64,000 nucleotides of DNA from Bufo bufo (Eukaryota; Chordata; Amphibia; Anura; Bufonidae): positions 185,903,921-185,967,920 of the forward strand of contig NC_053393.1 in the NCBI RefSeq assembly GCF_905171765.1. The letters run 5' to 3'. Positions 1-10,904 of the stretch are shown piece after piece. The stretch's first letter is position 1, and each line of letters starts with the position of its first letter. A program made the translations under genes and the position numbers. The notes below the pieces were generated by a model. That model saw only the letters and a list, made by a program, of their open reading frames with translations. It was not told the origin of the DNA and did not search any database.

Positions 1-2
1 TA

Positions 3-1581
3 CACTGCTCAAAAAAATAAAGGGACCACAAAAATAACACATCCTAGATCTGAATTAATTAAATATTCTTCTGAAATACTTTGTTCTTTACATAGTTGAA
101 TGTGCCGACAACAAAAATCACACAAACATAAAAAAATGGAAATCAAATTTTTCAACCCATGGAGGTCTGGATTTGGAGTCACACTCAAAATTAAAGTGGA
201 AAAACACACTGCAGGCTGATCCAACTTTGATGTAATGTCCTTAAAACAAGTAAAAATGAGGCTCAGTAGTGTGTGTGGCCTCCACGTGCCTGTATAACCT
301 CCCTACAACGCCTGTGCATGCTCCTGATGAGGTGGCGGACGGTCTCCTGAGGGATCTCCTCCCAGACCTGGACTAAAGCATCTGCCAACTCCTGGACAGT
401 CTGTGGTGCAACGTGACGTTGGTGGATAGAGCGAGACATGATGTCCCAGATGTGCTCAATTGGATTCAGGTCTGGGGAACGGGCGGGCCAGTCCATAGAA
501 TCAATGCCTTCGTCTTGCAGGAACTGCTGACACACTCCAGTCACATGAGGTCTAGCATTGTCTTGCATTAGGAGGAACCCAGGGCCAACTGCACCAGCAT
601 ATGGTCTCACAAGGGATCTGAGGATCTCATCTCGGTACCTAATGGCAGTCAGGCTACCTCTGGCGAGCACATGGAGGGCTGTGCGGCCCTCCAAAGAAAT
701 GCCACCCCACACCATTACTGACCCAATGCCAAACCGGTCATGCTGGAGGATGTTGCAGGCAGCAGAACGTTCTCCACGGCGTCTCCAGACTCTGTCACGT
801 CTGTCACATGTGCTCAGTGTGAACCTGCTTTCATCTGTGAAGAGCACAGGGCGCCAGTGGCGAATTTGCCAATCTTGGTGTTCTCTGGCAAATGCCAAAC
901 GTCCTGCACGGTGTTGGGCTGTAAGCACAACCCCCACCTGTGGACGTCGGGCCCTCATATCACCCTCATGGAGTCTGTTTCTGACCGTTTGAGCAGACAC
1001 ATGCACATTTGTGGCCTGCTGGAGGTCATTTTGCAGGGCTCTGCCAGTGCTCCTCCTGTTCCTCCTTGCACAAAGGTGGAGGTAGCGGTCCTGCTGCTGG
1101 GTTGTTGCCCTCCTACGGCCTCCTCCACGTCTCCTGATGTACTGGCCTGTCTCCTGGTAGCGCCTCCATGCTCTGGACACTACGCTGACAGACACAGCAA
1201 ACCTTCTTGCCACAGCTCGCATTGATGTGCCATCCTGGATAAGCTGCACTACCTGAGCCACTTGTGTGGGTTGTAGACTCCGTCTCATGCTACCACTAGA
1301 GTGAAAGCACCGCCAGCATTCAAAAGTGACCAAAACATCAGCCAGGAAGCATAGAAACTGAGAAGTGGTCTGTGGTCACCACCTGCAGAACCACTCCTTT
1401 ATTGGGGGTGTCTTGCTAATTGCCTATAATTTCTACCTGTTGTCTATCCCATTTGCACAACAGCATGTGAAATTGTCACTCAGTGTTGCTTCCTAAGTGG
1501 ACAGTTTGATTTCACAGAACTGTGATTGATTTGGAGTTACATTGTGTTGTTTAAATGTTCCCTTTATTTTTTTGAGCAGTG
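3..1581 (-). mobile_element. Complete Tc1-like DNA transposon
   Basis: The ends are 23-bp perfect inverted repeats beginning CACTGCTCAAAAAAATAAAG at 3 and mirrored to 1581. Both sides carry the TA target duplication typical of Tc1/mariner (1-2 and 1582-1583). The 1,579-bp length and a single uninterrupted transposase on the minus strand fit a full-length Tc1-like element. The window starts exactly at the flanking TA. Perfect ends plus an open gene suggest a recent insertion; this is inference, since no second copy is present for comparison. Confidence 0.95.
263..1288 (-). CDS. Tc1-like transposase, intact, DD34E
   Basis: This is a 341-residue transposase that cuts and pastes the element at TA sites. 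I start it at the ATG at 1286-1288 (MRRSLQP...). The frame is open 15 codons further upstream, but the MRR start matches the usual N-terminus and length (about 340 aa). Residues 1-110 hold paired helix-turn-helix DNA-binding domains (around [17 protein letters not shown]) and a basic GRRR linker. The catalytic triad is visible: D152 in LFTDESRF, D243 in LMQDNARPH and E278 in [12 protein letters not shown], with 34 residues between the second D and the E. No stop or frameshift interrupts it. It ends in TGA at 263-265 after GGHTHY. Family assignment is firm; activity is not shown. Confidence 0.95.
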   Translation of the reverse strand: MRRSLQPTQVAQVVQLIQDGTSMRAVARRFAVSVSVVSRAWRRYQETGQYIRRRGGGRRRATTQQQDRYLHLCARRNRRSTGRALQNDLQQATNVHVSAQTVRNRLHEGDMRARRPQVGVVLTAQHRAGRLAFAREHQDWQIRHWRPVLFTDESRFTLSTCDRRDRVWRRRGERSAACNILQHDRFGIGSVMVWGGISLEGRTALHVLARGSLTAIRYRDEILRSLVRPYAGAVGPGFLLMQDNARPHVTGVCQQFLQDEGIDSMDWPARSPDLNPIEHIWDIMSRSIHQRHVAPQTVQELADALVQVWEEIPQETVRHLIRSMHRRCREVIQARGGHTHY

Positions 1582-1583
1582 TA

Positions 1584-2699
1584 TATTACAGTTACATTGT
1601 TCTTATGTGTAAACCTCAGCTTGGATGTGCGTTTTAGGTGCAAATATTTGTTTTGATGCATTTGTTTTAATTAATTCCTGTTTTGCACAGTTACATGAAG
1701 GTGGACATGGTTGTCAACAGTCCATCAAGGCAACTGAAGTCATTAGGTTTTCTGCAGTCAGGTTTTGGGGGTGACTGTAATCCCTGTACATTATAGGTTT
1801 TTATAGGCTTTTTTTTTTACATTTCGATCTTAAAAACAGATTTTTGGTCTTACCAATTCTGGTGATTTTATGAAGATATGTTCACGTAAATTTCAGGCTA
1901 TGTTGCATATATGAACTCTGCACATGTTAAATGCTTATTTTTAAGAGCTGTGGTCCATATAACTTTCGTCATTCTTGGGTTACACTTTTACCCACTAATG
2001 CCAACTTTTTTGCAATGCTTATAAAAATTACACTTTGATGGAAAGTTGCATAAAATAGACTGTGTATAAAGTGACATTTTGACAATGCTCCGAGTGTCTA
2101 TTTTTGGAAAATATATGGGTATGGGTGGGAGCTAGTATGATTTTTTTCATTTAGTAATTTAGGTTTTATTTATACATGTCAAAAATGCTAAAATTGTCCT
2201 GGTTATCCTAGGTTTAAAATGGCTAAACAACCTTAGCGGTGAAAGGGGTAACCACTTTTAAATGGATGTTTAACAATTAAATTTCAGTTTTCTTATTTGC
2301 TAGTATAACTATAAATAAAGACACCGGGCTAAGCTGAAAAGGTTATTAAAATGATTTGCACTGAAGTGTTTTTTTCTTTCTACGGCCAATGATAAAATAA
2401 GGGCAAATTAAATGATTTATGCAATTACAGAAATGCAGAGATGTTGTGACATAGCCTAAATGATCATGTAATGTAAATCTTCTCATTTGCAGTGACATGC
2501 CAAGGTAATTATGGTGTAATGATCCAAATATGCAAAACAATTTCAGCGCTTGGATCTTATATGGCAGCATAGCTTCAATGTGATATTTATGGAAAGTACT
2601 AAAGTCACGAAGCCTAAGGCACAAAATTATACAATATGTTTAAACAATGTGTATATTTTTGTGTATTTGCTACATTAAAAGTGAATATATACCTATAAA
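1584..2699. other. Anonymous AT-rich noncoding sequence
   Basis: No recognisable gene, element end or tandem repeat is seen. Reading frames are short and have no protein signature. Confidence 0.5.
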
Positions 2700-3010
2700 C
2701 TATTTTTAACCCCTTGAGGACCCTGGGATTTTCCTTTTTTTGTGTTTTCATTTTTCACTCCCCGCCTTCCCATAGTCCTAACTTTTATTTTTCCATTCAC
2801 ATAGCCTTATGAGGGATTATTTTTGCGGGACAAGTTGTACTTTCTAATGGCACCATTTACGGTTGCATACCATTTAGTAGGAAGCGGAAAACAAATTCCA
2901 AATGGGGTAGAATTGGGAAAAACTTAATTCTGATAAAGGTTTTAATTTTCTATTTTTTTTACACTGTACACTATGCGGTAAAATTGACCTGTTATCTTCA
3001 TTCTCCAGGT
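2700..3010. repeat. Interspersed repeat of anuran type, unclassified
   Basis: It begins AACCCCTTGAGGACCCTGGG and runs through a GCGGGACAAGTTGTAC segment. I recognise this wording as a dispersed repeat of frog genomes, but I see no terminal inverted repeats or coding part that would give its class. The assignment as a repeat comes from recollection of the family, since no second copy lies in this window. Confidence 0.5.
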
Positions 3011-3206
3011 CAGTACGGTTACAACGATAACACACTTGTATAATTTTTCTTGCGTTTTAATACAGAATTTTTTTTTTTAAACCTTTGAGGAAAAATATAC
3101 ATTTTATAACCATATTTTCGCATACACGCATGCGCAAATGCATTATACAGTACCCAAATGCACTATAAAGAAAGTTTATTGGTAAATAACACCCCGCTTC
3201 AATCAG

Positions 3207-3233
3207 TTTTTTTTTTTTTGGGGGGGGGGGGGG
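3207..3233 (+). repeat. Homopolymer T13-G14 tract
   Basis: Thirteen T (3207-3219) are followed directly by fourteen G (3220-3233). Such a junction is prone to sequencing error, so its length should not be trusted. Confidence 0.8.
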
Positions 3234-3345
3234 CAACTGGTATATCACACCAGTAGAAATTATTTGTTCCAATAACGCTTGTCCCTCTATATACCTGCAG
3301 TATCGCAGCAGAACCGCACACAACTGCCGCACAATACAAATGCAC

Positions 3346-3380
3346 TATAATATACTTTCTAACATAGAAAGTATATTATA
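3346..3380. repeat. Perfect short hairpin palindrome, 16-bp arms
   Basis: TATAATATACTTTCTA at 3346-3361 is followed by a 3-bp spacer and its exact reverse complement at 3365-3380. Nothing nearby explains it as a terminator; it lies just before the large inverted repeat. Confidence 0.8.
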
Positions 3381-3453
3381 ACATTGTACACGGAAGGCAA
3401 TCCATTAAAATATACATAAAGATAAAATGTAACCTTTAATAATGTTACTATGA

Positions 3454-3775
3454 GGGTCCATTCACACGTCCGTAAGTGTTTTGCGGATCTGCAAAACACG
3501 GACACCGGCAAAGTGCATTCCGAAATTTGTGGACTGCACATCGCCGGCACTATAATAGAAAATGCCTAATCTTGTCTGCAATTGCGGACAAGAATAGGGC
3601 ATGTTCTATTTTTTTGCGGAAACGGAAGCACGAATGCAAAAGTGCAGATCCGCAAATGCGGTTGCGGACAGCACATTCTGGCCCCATTGAAAATGAATGG
3701 TTCTGAACCCGTTCCGCAAAATTGCGGAACGGATGCGGACCCATTTTGCGGACGTGTGAATGAAAAAGATATCCC
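3454..3775. mobile_element. Foldback MITE, GGGTCCATTCACACG family
   Basis: The ends are GGGTCCATTCACACGTCCG and, inverted, CGGACGTGTGAATGA...CCC. The inside is built from paired GCGGATCCGCAAA-type palindromes. It has no coding capacity, as expected for a non-autonomous DNA element. It forms the outer part of the left arm of the large inverted repeat and has a reversed partner at 5277-5545. A third member is at 61835-62133. Confidence 0.75.
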
Positions 3776-5545
3776 TCAAAATTAAAATAAATTAAATTAT
3801 TAAAGTTAAGCAAAAAGCATAGCTGTGGTAGGCAATAACAAGTGCTCGGCGGCACTAAATCAGGTGCTCGGCGGCACCAAATCAGAAACCATATGTCCTA
3901 CCACAATCCAGGGGGTTTCAGTGCACATCCATGAATCCGAGGGAAAGCAAAAAACATCTATCCCTGGGCTAGATGATGTGGTATTGATGGACAGGGTGGG
4001 CAAAGAACTGTCCCTGATATTGCCCTACAGGGGTGTGCTATTCTGGCCCTGATAGCCTAACCACAGACCACTCGCCTTGATAAGAGCGACCCCGTCCGGA
4101 ACCTTACCCTATATAAAAATGGCCCTAGTAAGCCCCTAGCCCCTAGGCCCCCCGACTTCCAGGTGATCACTATATAAATCTATGTGTGTTTGACTCATTA
4201 TAAAAGTATATTATAATTACATCGCACCCCTCGGTGTATCACACCTGTCGATAGCACATCTATACCAGTCCTTAAAAGGACTTTTGTGGCTCTATTAGCT
4301 AGTGTTTGGTGTCTCTAACAGCCTGTCCCTGCTCCACACTGCAACTTCTCCCTACACTGGCAAAACACTGAATGTAAAATGGTGGCCAGATCAGGTTTAT
4401 TTATAAGGTAGGTGGTATGTCCATGTACTGAAACGTCTCAATTGGCTGTCCTGTACCACCTGATGGATGTGTCGTGGGTCAAAGTTCTTCACAATGTAAA
4501 AGAATATGGCGAGCACGAATATCTCCATATGTTCGGCGAATCGCGAACACGCAAAGTTCGCCGCGAAACGACCGCCGGGCGAACCGCAAGGCCATCCCAA
4601 CAGGAAAGCCAATTGAGACGTTTCAGTACATGGACATACCCCCTACCTTATGAATAAACCTGATCTGGCTGCCATTTTACATTCAGTGTTTTGCCAGTGT
4701 AGGGAGAGGGTTGTGTGTGACGCAGGGACAGGCTGTTAGGGACACCAAACGCTAGCTAATATGGCCACAAAAGTCTTTTTAAGGCCTGGTATAGGTGTGC
4801 TATCGATAGGTGTGATACACAGAGAGGTGCGATATACTTATAATATACTTTTATAATGAGTAAAAAACACATCGATCTATATAGTGATCACCTGGGGCCT
4901 AGGGGCTAGGGGCTTACTAGGGCCATTTTTATATAGGGTAAGGTTCTGGGGGGGGGGGTCGCTTTTATCAGGGCGAATGGTCTGTGGTTAGGCTATCAGG
5001 GCCAGAATAGCACCCCCCTGTAGGGCAATATCAGGGACAGTTCTTTTCCCACCCTGTCCTTCAATACCACATCATCTAGCCCAGGGATAGATGTTTTTTG
5101 CTTTCCCTCCAGGATTCATGGATGTGCACTGAAACCCCCCGGATTGTGGTAGGACATATGGTTTCTGATTTGGTGCTGCCGAGCACCTGATTTAGTGCCG
5201 CCGAGCACTTGTTATACCCTACCACATCTATGCTTTTTGCTTAACTTTAATAATTTAATTTATTTAAAATTTTGAGGGATATCTTTTCCATTCACACGTT
5301 TGCAAAATGGGTCCGCATCCGTTCTGCAATTTTGCGGAACGGGTGCAGACCCATTCATTTTCAATGGGGCGGAATGTGCTGTCCGCATCCGCGGATCCGC
5401 ACTTCCGAATCTGTGCTTCCGTTTCCGCAAAAAACTAGAACATGTCCTATTTTTGTCCGCAATTGCAGACGAGATTAGGCATTCTATTATAGTGCCGGCG
5501 ATGTGCGGTCCGCAAATTGCGGAATGCACATTGCCGGTGTGGGGA
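3499..5545. repeat. Giant inverted repeat, arms about 0.94 kb
   Basis: The left arm (about 3499-4447) reappears reverse-complemented as the right arm (about 4607-5545), leaving a spacer of about 160 bp. Landmarks pair one to one: AAACGTCTCAATTGGCT at 4431-4447 with its complement at 4607-4623, the CTAGCCCCTAGG block, the GTGCTCGGCGGCAC block, and the GCGGAC-rich foldback at the outer ends. By eye the arms are roughly 90 % alike, with small indels. The spacer holds a palindromic TTCGGCGAATCGCGAAC segment like those in the hAT-type elements further right. There are no genes in it. It may be a snapback transposon or an inverted duplication. Confidence 0.85.
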
Positions 5546-5599
5546 GACACGTCCTGGCAGATGTTCATCCATCACTAGTGTTTAGGCTGTCTATAGGAT

Positions 5600-6440
5600 G
5601 AGATTCATATAAAGGCAGAGGACCTGTTGACTGAAATGTACACTTGTGACAGTGGTGGTAGTAGCGGCATTTACAGCCGTGATGGTGGTAGTGGCACTTT
5701 GGGTAAATACAGAGGAGGGAATCATGAAGGGAGGCAAAAAGCCCAGGCCACTATCTGAGAACAGTGATGATGGGGATGATAATAACCTTTGATTTTGATT
5801 GTGTTTTGGGAAGGATGTGGGATCTGAATTAGGGTGATGAAGAGCTAGTGACATCGGACGAGGAGGTTGGTGGTAGCAATAAAGAGCAGAACAAACATGG
5901 TCAAAACAAAAAAAAAATGCTAGAGGCAGATCTGCTTCTACCCAGGTCAGATTGGGAGCAGGTGATGCCACTGCTGCTGTTGGTGGAGACTCAAGAGCTA
6001 TCATATTTAGGGCAAGCTAAGGTGGTGGTAGTGGAATAAATGTGAACATTACTGATGGTGGCTCTGTGCAGGTATCTTCCATGTGGGAATGCCTGCAGAC
6101 AAACCATTGCAGTGTGCAAACTCTGGAGGCTAAACATGGAAACATTGAACTAGCCAGCAATGTGAGCAAGACTGTCCTCCTTCCCACCATTTTATTAGTA
6201 GCCAGACCACATCCAAAGCAGTACAGTGTCAGTGTCATTGTCGTCAACATCAACTGTTAAGCAAGGTGCGCACCACCATCAACAGGTAGAGCAGCAGTTA
6301 ATGTCAAGCTGCATGTTTTGTTGCTGTCAGGCTTATCATTAGCATAATGACTACTGGATAGCCAAGTATTTAGATCCTAAATATCAAAACAAAATGAAGG
6401 AATGCCTTCTTGCCTCCAAAAGTTAGGCAAAATTGTTTCA
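5600..6440 (+). pseudogene. Degenerate hAT (ZBED-type) transposase relic
   Basis: At 6346-6423 a frame reads NDYWIAKYLDPKYQNKM and then stops. This matches the W.A.YLDPRYKHKM block of the better hAT copy at 22449-22790, a hallmark of the hAT catalytic region. Upstream sequence from 5600 is rich in glycine/valine-type codons and has many stops, so its homology is only suggestive. An LTR fragment begins at 6443. Sequence at about 7800-7960 may be the continuation, but I cannot prove it. Confidence 0.5.
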
Positions 6441-6442
6441 TA

Positions 6443-6985
6443 TGTAACATCCCAGAGTTATGTTACGAAACTTTTACCCCGCTACAACCTGTTAAGTGTA
6501 TCTGCATTGTTATCCTGTGTAATTTAACATCACACCCTCACTAATGTGCATTGAAACCGTTGTTAAATGTATTTGGTGTAATTTTCATGTGTTTAGAAGG
6601 GACTTAGTTCAGTTTAGCATATCTGAACTGGAATAGTACATTCCAGTTCAGCTCCCCCCTCTTTGAGGTGTAGAATGTTCCCACATCCTGCCTCATGGGT
6701 GGAAAAGGAAGTTCAGGTAGTGTCCCAGCCACCCCGGCTAGGGGAAGGCTGTGCTTGTAGGAGCTCCCAGTTCTAGGGATCTAAGCCAGGATCTTGTCTC
6801 GGTTAAGACAAAAGATCATCATTCCCAGTCTGAGCCCCTCAGCCTCAGCTGGTAGAAAACAAGCAGCTACCTCCAGAACTCCAGGAAGAACCATACCCTG
6901 TGAGCACAACTGTGAGTACCGTCCAGAGACCAGGAGAAGCCAAATTCCTCCTCAGCTAGTCAGTCCCCAATACAGCAGAAGACAG
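6443..6985 (+). mobile_element. Probable LTR fragment (TGTAACATCC...)
   Basis: It begins TGTAACATCCCAGAGTTATG directly after the hAT relic. It has the look of a retrotransposon LTR: 5' TG, no coding sequence, mixed composition. The right end is not found because a foldback repeat follows at 6986. Sequence at 7546-7790 may be the rest. No target duplication could be established, so the class is tentative. Confidence 0.4.
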
Positions 6986-7545
6986 CGATGGACTGGCCAT
7001 CGGGAGTACCGGGAGAATCCCGGTGGGCCGATCGAATTATGGGCCGGCCAGGGCCGCCATCAGGGGGGTAAAGCCGATACCCCAGTAAGGGGCCCGGACC
7101 CCGGGGGGGCCCGGCTGGTCCCGAGCCATTTTAATTTTTTTGCTGTCAGTGTGTTAACTTTAAAATCAGCGCTCATCTCTTTACTATCTTACACTGACTC
7201 AGCTCCAGTAACAGCAGGCAGTGTGGGGGCGGCGCTCACTCACTGACGTCACACGCCTGCTCCTCCCACTAGGCGGCGCAGGCGCGTGACGTCAGTGAGT
7301 GAGCGCTGCCGCCCGCACTTGTTACTGGAGGCTGGAGGGAGCTGAATGTAAGGTAGTAAAGAGATGAGCGCTGTGTTAAAATTAAAGTTACTGTCTGCAG
7401 CCTGCAGGATACCGATTTATTAATGTATACTACTGTGAGTGGCGGGGAGGGGGATCTATGGATGACGGCAAGTGAGCCAGAATCCAGGAGTCCAGCCGTA
7501 CCCAGGTAGGAGACACTGTTGACACTATTACTATTACCACACAGA
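6986..7545. repeat. Foldback repeat with GATGGACTGGCCATC start
   Basis: Two long arms face each other around 7258: the left arm has CAGCGCTCATCTCTTTACTA and GCGCTCACTCACTGACGTCA, and the right arm (about 7280-7390) has their complements. The outer start contains CCGGGAGAATCCCGG. It has no coding content. This is a non-autonomous element or SINE/foldback composite of unknown class. Confidence 0.6.
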
Positions 7546-8365
7546 GACATTACACCACTCTGGCATTCCTAGCCTGGTACATGAGTTGCAACACCTTAAA
7601 GGCCCCTGTGACTGTACCCTGCGCACGCTGCAATTGGCGTCACCAACAAAAACCATAGACTATTATACTCATATCCTGACCCACTGCATAATTGGTGTCC
7701 GTGTAACTGCTCCCACGGTCCAGTTCATTGCACATACTCTCTGTACCTAGTTCCCTGCAGCTTTTGAAGACGCCTGCCACCCACATATTTGTTCAGAAAG
7801 CATATTTCCACCCACCTGCTGAGTCACAACCACCTCTGCCAGCGCTACCACTACAAGTAGCAGAAGCAGCAGCACCCAATACAGTTTGCTGAACATCATG
7901 AAACCATTTTATCAGCAGTTGTACCAACCTGACACATTAGCATATGGATACGCACCGCCTGAATAACCAGGTTTAGTCTTACTTGGACTCTGCTTTTTCT
8001 CCAGCACATATCCTGAGCCCTGACCCCATAGACATCTACATCAGCAGGTTGTGTACTGCTGGACTTTTGTCTCTGCTTCAAAAATGTTCCTCTGAGTGGA
8101 AACCTAACAGCCCCATTATAGTCTATGGGGTCAGTAGGCTCCATTTGGCCATGTTACGTGTCGGAACCATCCTTTCTAATCTTCTGCTCCTATAATGGAA
8201 AGGATGAACACTGATCTGAGCTCAGCCATAGATTACTTTTTTTTTATGTTGGTGAGAGGATAGTATAGTTTTCACGGACTCACAATAGGTACACCAATCA
8301 TGTTTCTTTTTGGGGTTGTTATATAGATGAGATAATTAATTTGTGGGAAGGCACATTTCTATGAT
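7546..8365. other. Noncoding stretch, old repeat debris
   Basis: Possible continuation of the LTR fragment to about 7790 and of the hAT relic to about 7960. At about 8090-8170 there is a CCATTATAGTCTATGGGGTC segment typical of frog dispersed repeats. No gene is seen. Confidence 0.35.
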
Positions 8366-8629
8366 TTTGTTAGGGCACTCAATCACAATACAGTTGGTCT
8401 CAAATTTAAAGTGGAAATACACAGTAAAAGCATCAACTTTTTGGACTTAAAGATTGTCCTGGAGTCTGATGGCAGACTTCAAGCAGAAGTATTATGAAAG
8501 TCAATATCAACAAATAACTTCTTACATTCGAGTAGTTATCAGCTATCAGCTGTTACAGCTAGATGATACCCCAAAAAGTTTTACATAGAGCATATGCTCA
8601 AGCAAAAGGAACGGAAAGAACTGAGCTAC

Positions 8630-8890
8630 TTAAAGCGGTTATCCAATTTCTCAACAAAAAAAAAAAAAAACACATGTGCCGGGCGATGCTAGGGAGGCTT
8701 GTCCCTGTCCCCGCCTGCCATTGGCTGCTCCCCCCCGACACCAGATGTTTTCATACATGTACAGGGAGAAGTAGCAGCGGTGGTGCGGGGACCGGGAGCG
8801 GCACCAGGAGCTGGAAGCGGGGTAAGTATATTACCTGTGAGGAGCCCGGCACATGTTGGTTTTTTTTGAGAAATTGGATAACCCCTTTAA
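8630..8890. mobile_element. TTAA-flanked MITE (AGCGGTTATCC ends)
   Basis: TTAA at 8630-8633 and 8887-8890 flanks inverted ends AGCGGTTATCCAATTTCTCA / TGAGAAATTGGATAACCCCT. The inside contains a (A)n tract and CG-rich sequence and no ORF. TTAA duplication is the signature of piggyBac-type elements; assignment to that superfamily is inference. It interrupts the Penelope-like relic and so is younger than it. Confidence 0.8.
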
Positions 8891-9405
8891 TGATAAACAC
8901 CAAGGTGAGAGCTCATAAATAATAAGGTGTATTGGTACATTTGATGTCCAACATGAGAAAGTGTGTCAAATCGTGAGACGGCACTGGCATATCTTGCAGA
9001 CGGATGGGGATCTAAGAGAAGTAATTACAAAAAATCCAACAATTACATATAGGAGTGGGGAAAACCTGGGGAATCAAAATGGCTCTCGAAAGGATCCTAC
9101 CCTTGTGGCTCATGTACTGTACTGTTTGTAATGACATGATACAGACGAAAGAATTCACCAATCTAATCGATGGAAAAAATATATACAGTGTTATACATAG
9201 CAAGATGTAGCTGCCCCAAAATATATGTTGGTAAGACAATACAAGAATTCAGAAGATACCTTTCTAAACATCTGAGCAGTATTAATACTAAGGCTGATAC
9301 CCCTATCTCTAGACACATAAGACATTAACATCAAGGGAATAAAAAAAATCTGAATATTTGGGGTATCAGTAAATTGAAGTTGGGTCCAAGACAAGGAGTC
9401 TTTTA

Positions 9406-9756
9406 AACTTGCAGACTTGTGTGTTCTTTTTACCTCATTGTGCGTAAAAGTGAGTGATCAATAGAAGTCATACTCACAAGTCGCTGGTACAAAACCTTTT
9501 GTTTCTTTTACTTCTTTACTTTATTCCAATATAAAATGGTACATAATGAGGGACGCTGAGACAGACATTGTTCACACCTCCACGCTTCGTTTCGGCAGAA
9601 CATGCCCCCTTACTCACGACTTGAGTATGACATACAATATTGGCACAATGAGATAAAAAGAACACACAAGTCTGCAAGTTTGAAAGACTGTTAGTGCTAG
9701 GTTAAGCAGAGCTCCTGGTGTGGACTTGTAATTAGACTTGGAAGTGCTTCATATTA
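9406..9756. mobile_element. Retroposed insert with 14-20-bp target duplication
   Basis: TCCAAGACAAGGAG lies at 9385-9398 and again at 9757-9770; the match extends, with one mismatch, through CTTTTA. The 351-bp insert has inverted segments (GCAGACTTGTGTGTTC near 9410 and its complement near 9665). On the minus strand at about 9586-9620 it carries a GGCA-TGTTC-TGCC hairpin followed by GAAACG, similar to Penelope-type tails. Long duplications indicate target-primed insertion. Confidence 0.7.
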
Positions 9757-9884
9757 TCCAAGACAAGGAGACTTTTATAAAAGACTTCAGCAAGGGGGGC
9801 ATCTGAGCTGTGAAGACATGCTTTGCTGAGCTCAGCTTATCTTCTTGCTACCGGACCCGCTCACATTAGCTGACAGACTTCAGA

Positions 9885-10904
9885 ATGGTGAAGATCGGAG
9901 GACAAAAACCTACTGACCCTGCTGTAATCCCGAAGGGACCCAATCCGGAGGCGGGTATGGCGAAATTCCTAAAGAAAAAGGCTGCAGCGCCTGCGACTAG
10001 AGAAACCAAGATGGCGCCAGCAGAAGAGCGCACTCCCGCAGATACAGAAGGAGGCTTGTCCGAGGGAGACAGCGACAGGGGTGAGTCAGAAAGCTCTCTG
10101 TGCTGACCCATGAAATTCAGCATATAGGCCACAGGGTCGAATCCCTGGAAGCCACCCAACAGGCCACCCTGGAACACAGCTCTGCGGTCTCTCAATCCTT
10201 CTCCTCCTGCCAACAACATATACGGTAAATTCTCTATATACAGCTATGGAGGATCAGGAAAACCGAGGCCGGAGGAACAATACCTCCGGTTCAGAGGCAT
10301 ACCTGAAACAGTGCCTAATGAAGAATTCATGTCCACCATTAAACGAATTACTGAGTCCCTTTTGGGAAATAGTGACTCATCTCTTATGATTATAGAAGGG
10401 GCTTATAGAGCTCTTAGACAGAAACCAAAAGATTCTGAACCACCCAGGGACATTATCTGTCGATTTCTGAATTACACGGATAAAGAAAAAATCCTCAATG
10501 CTGCCAGAGCGTCAAATGACATCTCTTTTGGCGAATCCTCCATCTCAATATATCAAGACCTTTCTCCTATTACCCTAAGAAAGAGGAGAATCCTTAAACC
10601 TCTTACCGACCATCTCCGCAACAAGCATATCCCCTATAGATGGACCTTTCCCTTTGGCCTGGCCTTCAAGTATTCTGGAAGACAGATTAAGATTGCCACA
10701 TACATGGACTTACAAGAAGCATTTTCTACTATGGACATTTCTCCATTGGACATTGCAAACTGGGACGTGGTGTCTGAAATTACCTCTCTACCAGACCTCC
10801 CGAAGATGACCCCCTGGGAGAAATCATCAACACCAAAGCAACAATGCACGAAGCACCGCAGCGGCAAGCTGACCCCCAGGAAGATAGCCGGGTCCACCTC
10901 TTAA
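9885..10904 (+). pseudogene. L1-type ORF1 protein, frameshifted
   Basis: The ATG at 9885 opens a basic N-terminal part (MVKIGGQKPTDP...) that ends at a stop at 10104-10106. A coiled-coil-like stretch (HEIQHIGHRVESLEATQQ) continues in another frame. The C-terminal half is open from 10311 to 10904: RRILKPLTDHLRNKHIPYRW is the RNA-binding/C-terminal domain of L1 ORF1p, with YRALRQKPKDSEPPRDIICR before it. The protein would be a nucleic-acid chaperone that coats LINE RNA. At least two frame changes make this copy inactive. Confidence 0.8.

Larger units (their letters stand above)
8366..9780 (+). pseudogene. Penelope-like retroelement relic (RT end + GIY-YIG)
   Basis: Several blocks in family order can be read across frameshifts. 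INFLDLKIVLESDGRL near 8425 is the region after the RT core. A VLHRAYAQAKGTERTELL block follows near 8575. After a MITE insertion (8630-8890), VCQIVRRHWHILQTDGDL and NPTITYRSGENL follow (8955-9070). Then come a Cys region and the endonuclease motif CSCPKIYVGKT (9205-9237), which is the GIY-YIG core of Penelope-like elements, and GPRQG near 9385. Stops and frameshifts make it inactive. A 351-bp insertion splits it at 9406; the tail resumes at 9757. It would have encoded a reverse transcriptase fused to a nicking endonuclease. Confidence 0.8.

Noticed and set aside
558..1225. Open frames on the plus strand across the Tc1-like gene
   Set aside because: They are antisense shadows of the minus-strand transposase and show no protein signature.
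4448..4606. Spacer of the giant inverted repeat as a gene or ncRNA
   Set aside because: Its TTCGGCGAATCGCGAAC palindrome matches ends of the hAT-like elements, so it is repeat sequence.
3550..5568. Many 60-100-codon frames in the GCGGAC-rich foldbacks
   Set aside because: The frames follow the palindromic repeat sequence, differ between copies and mirror each other on both strands.
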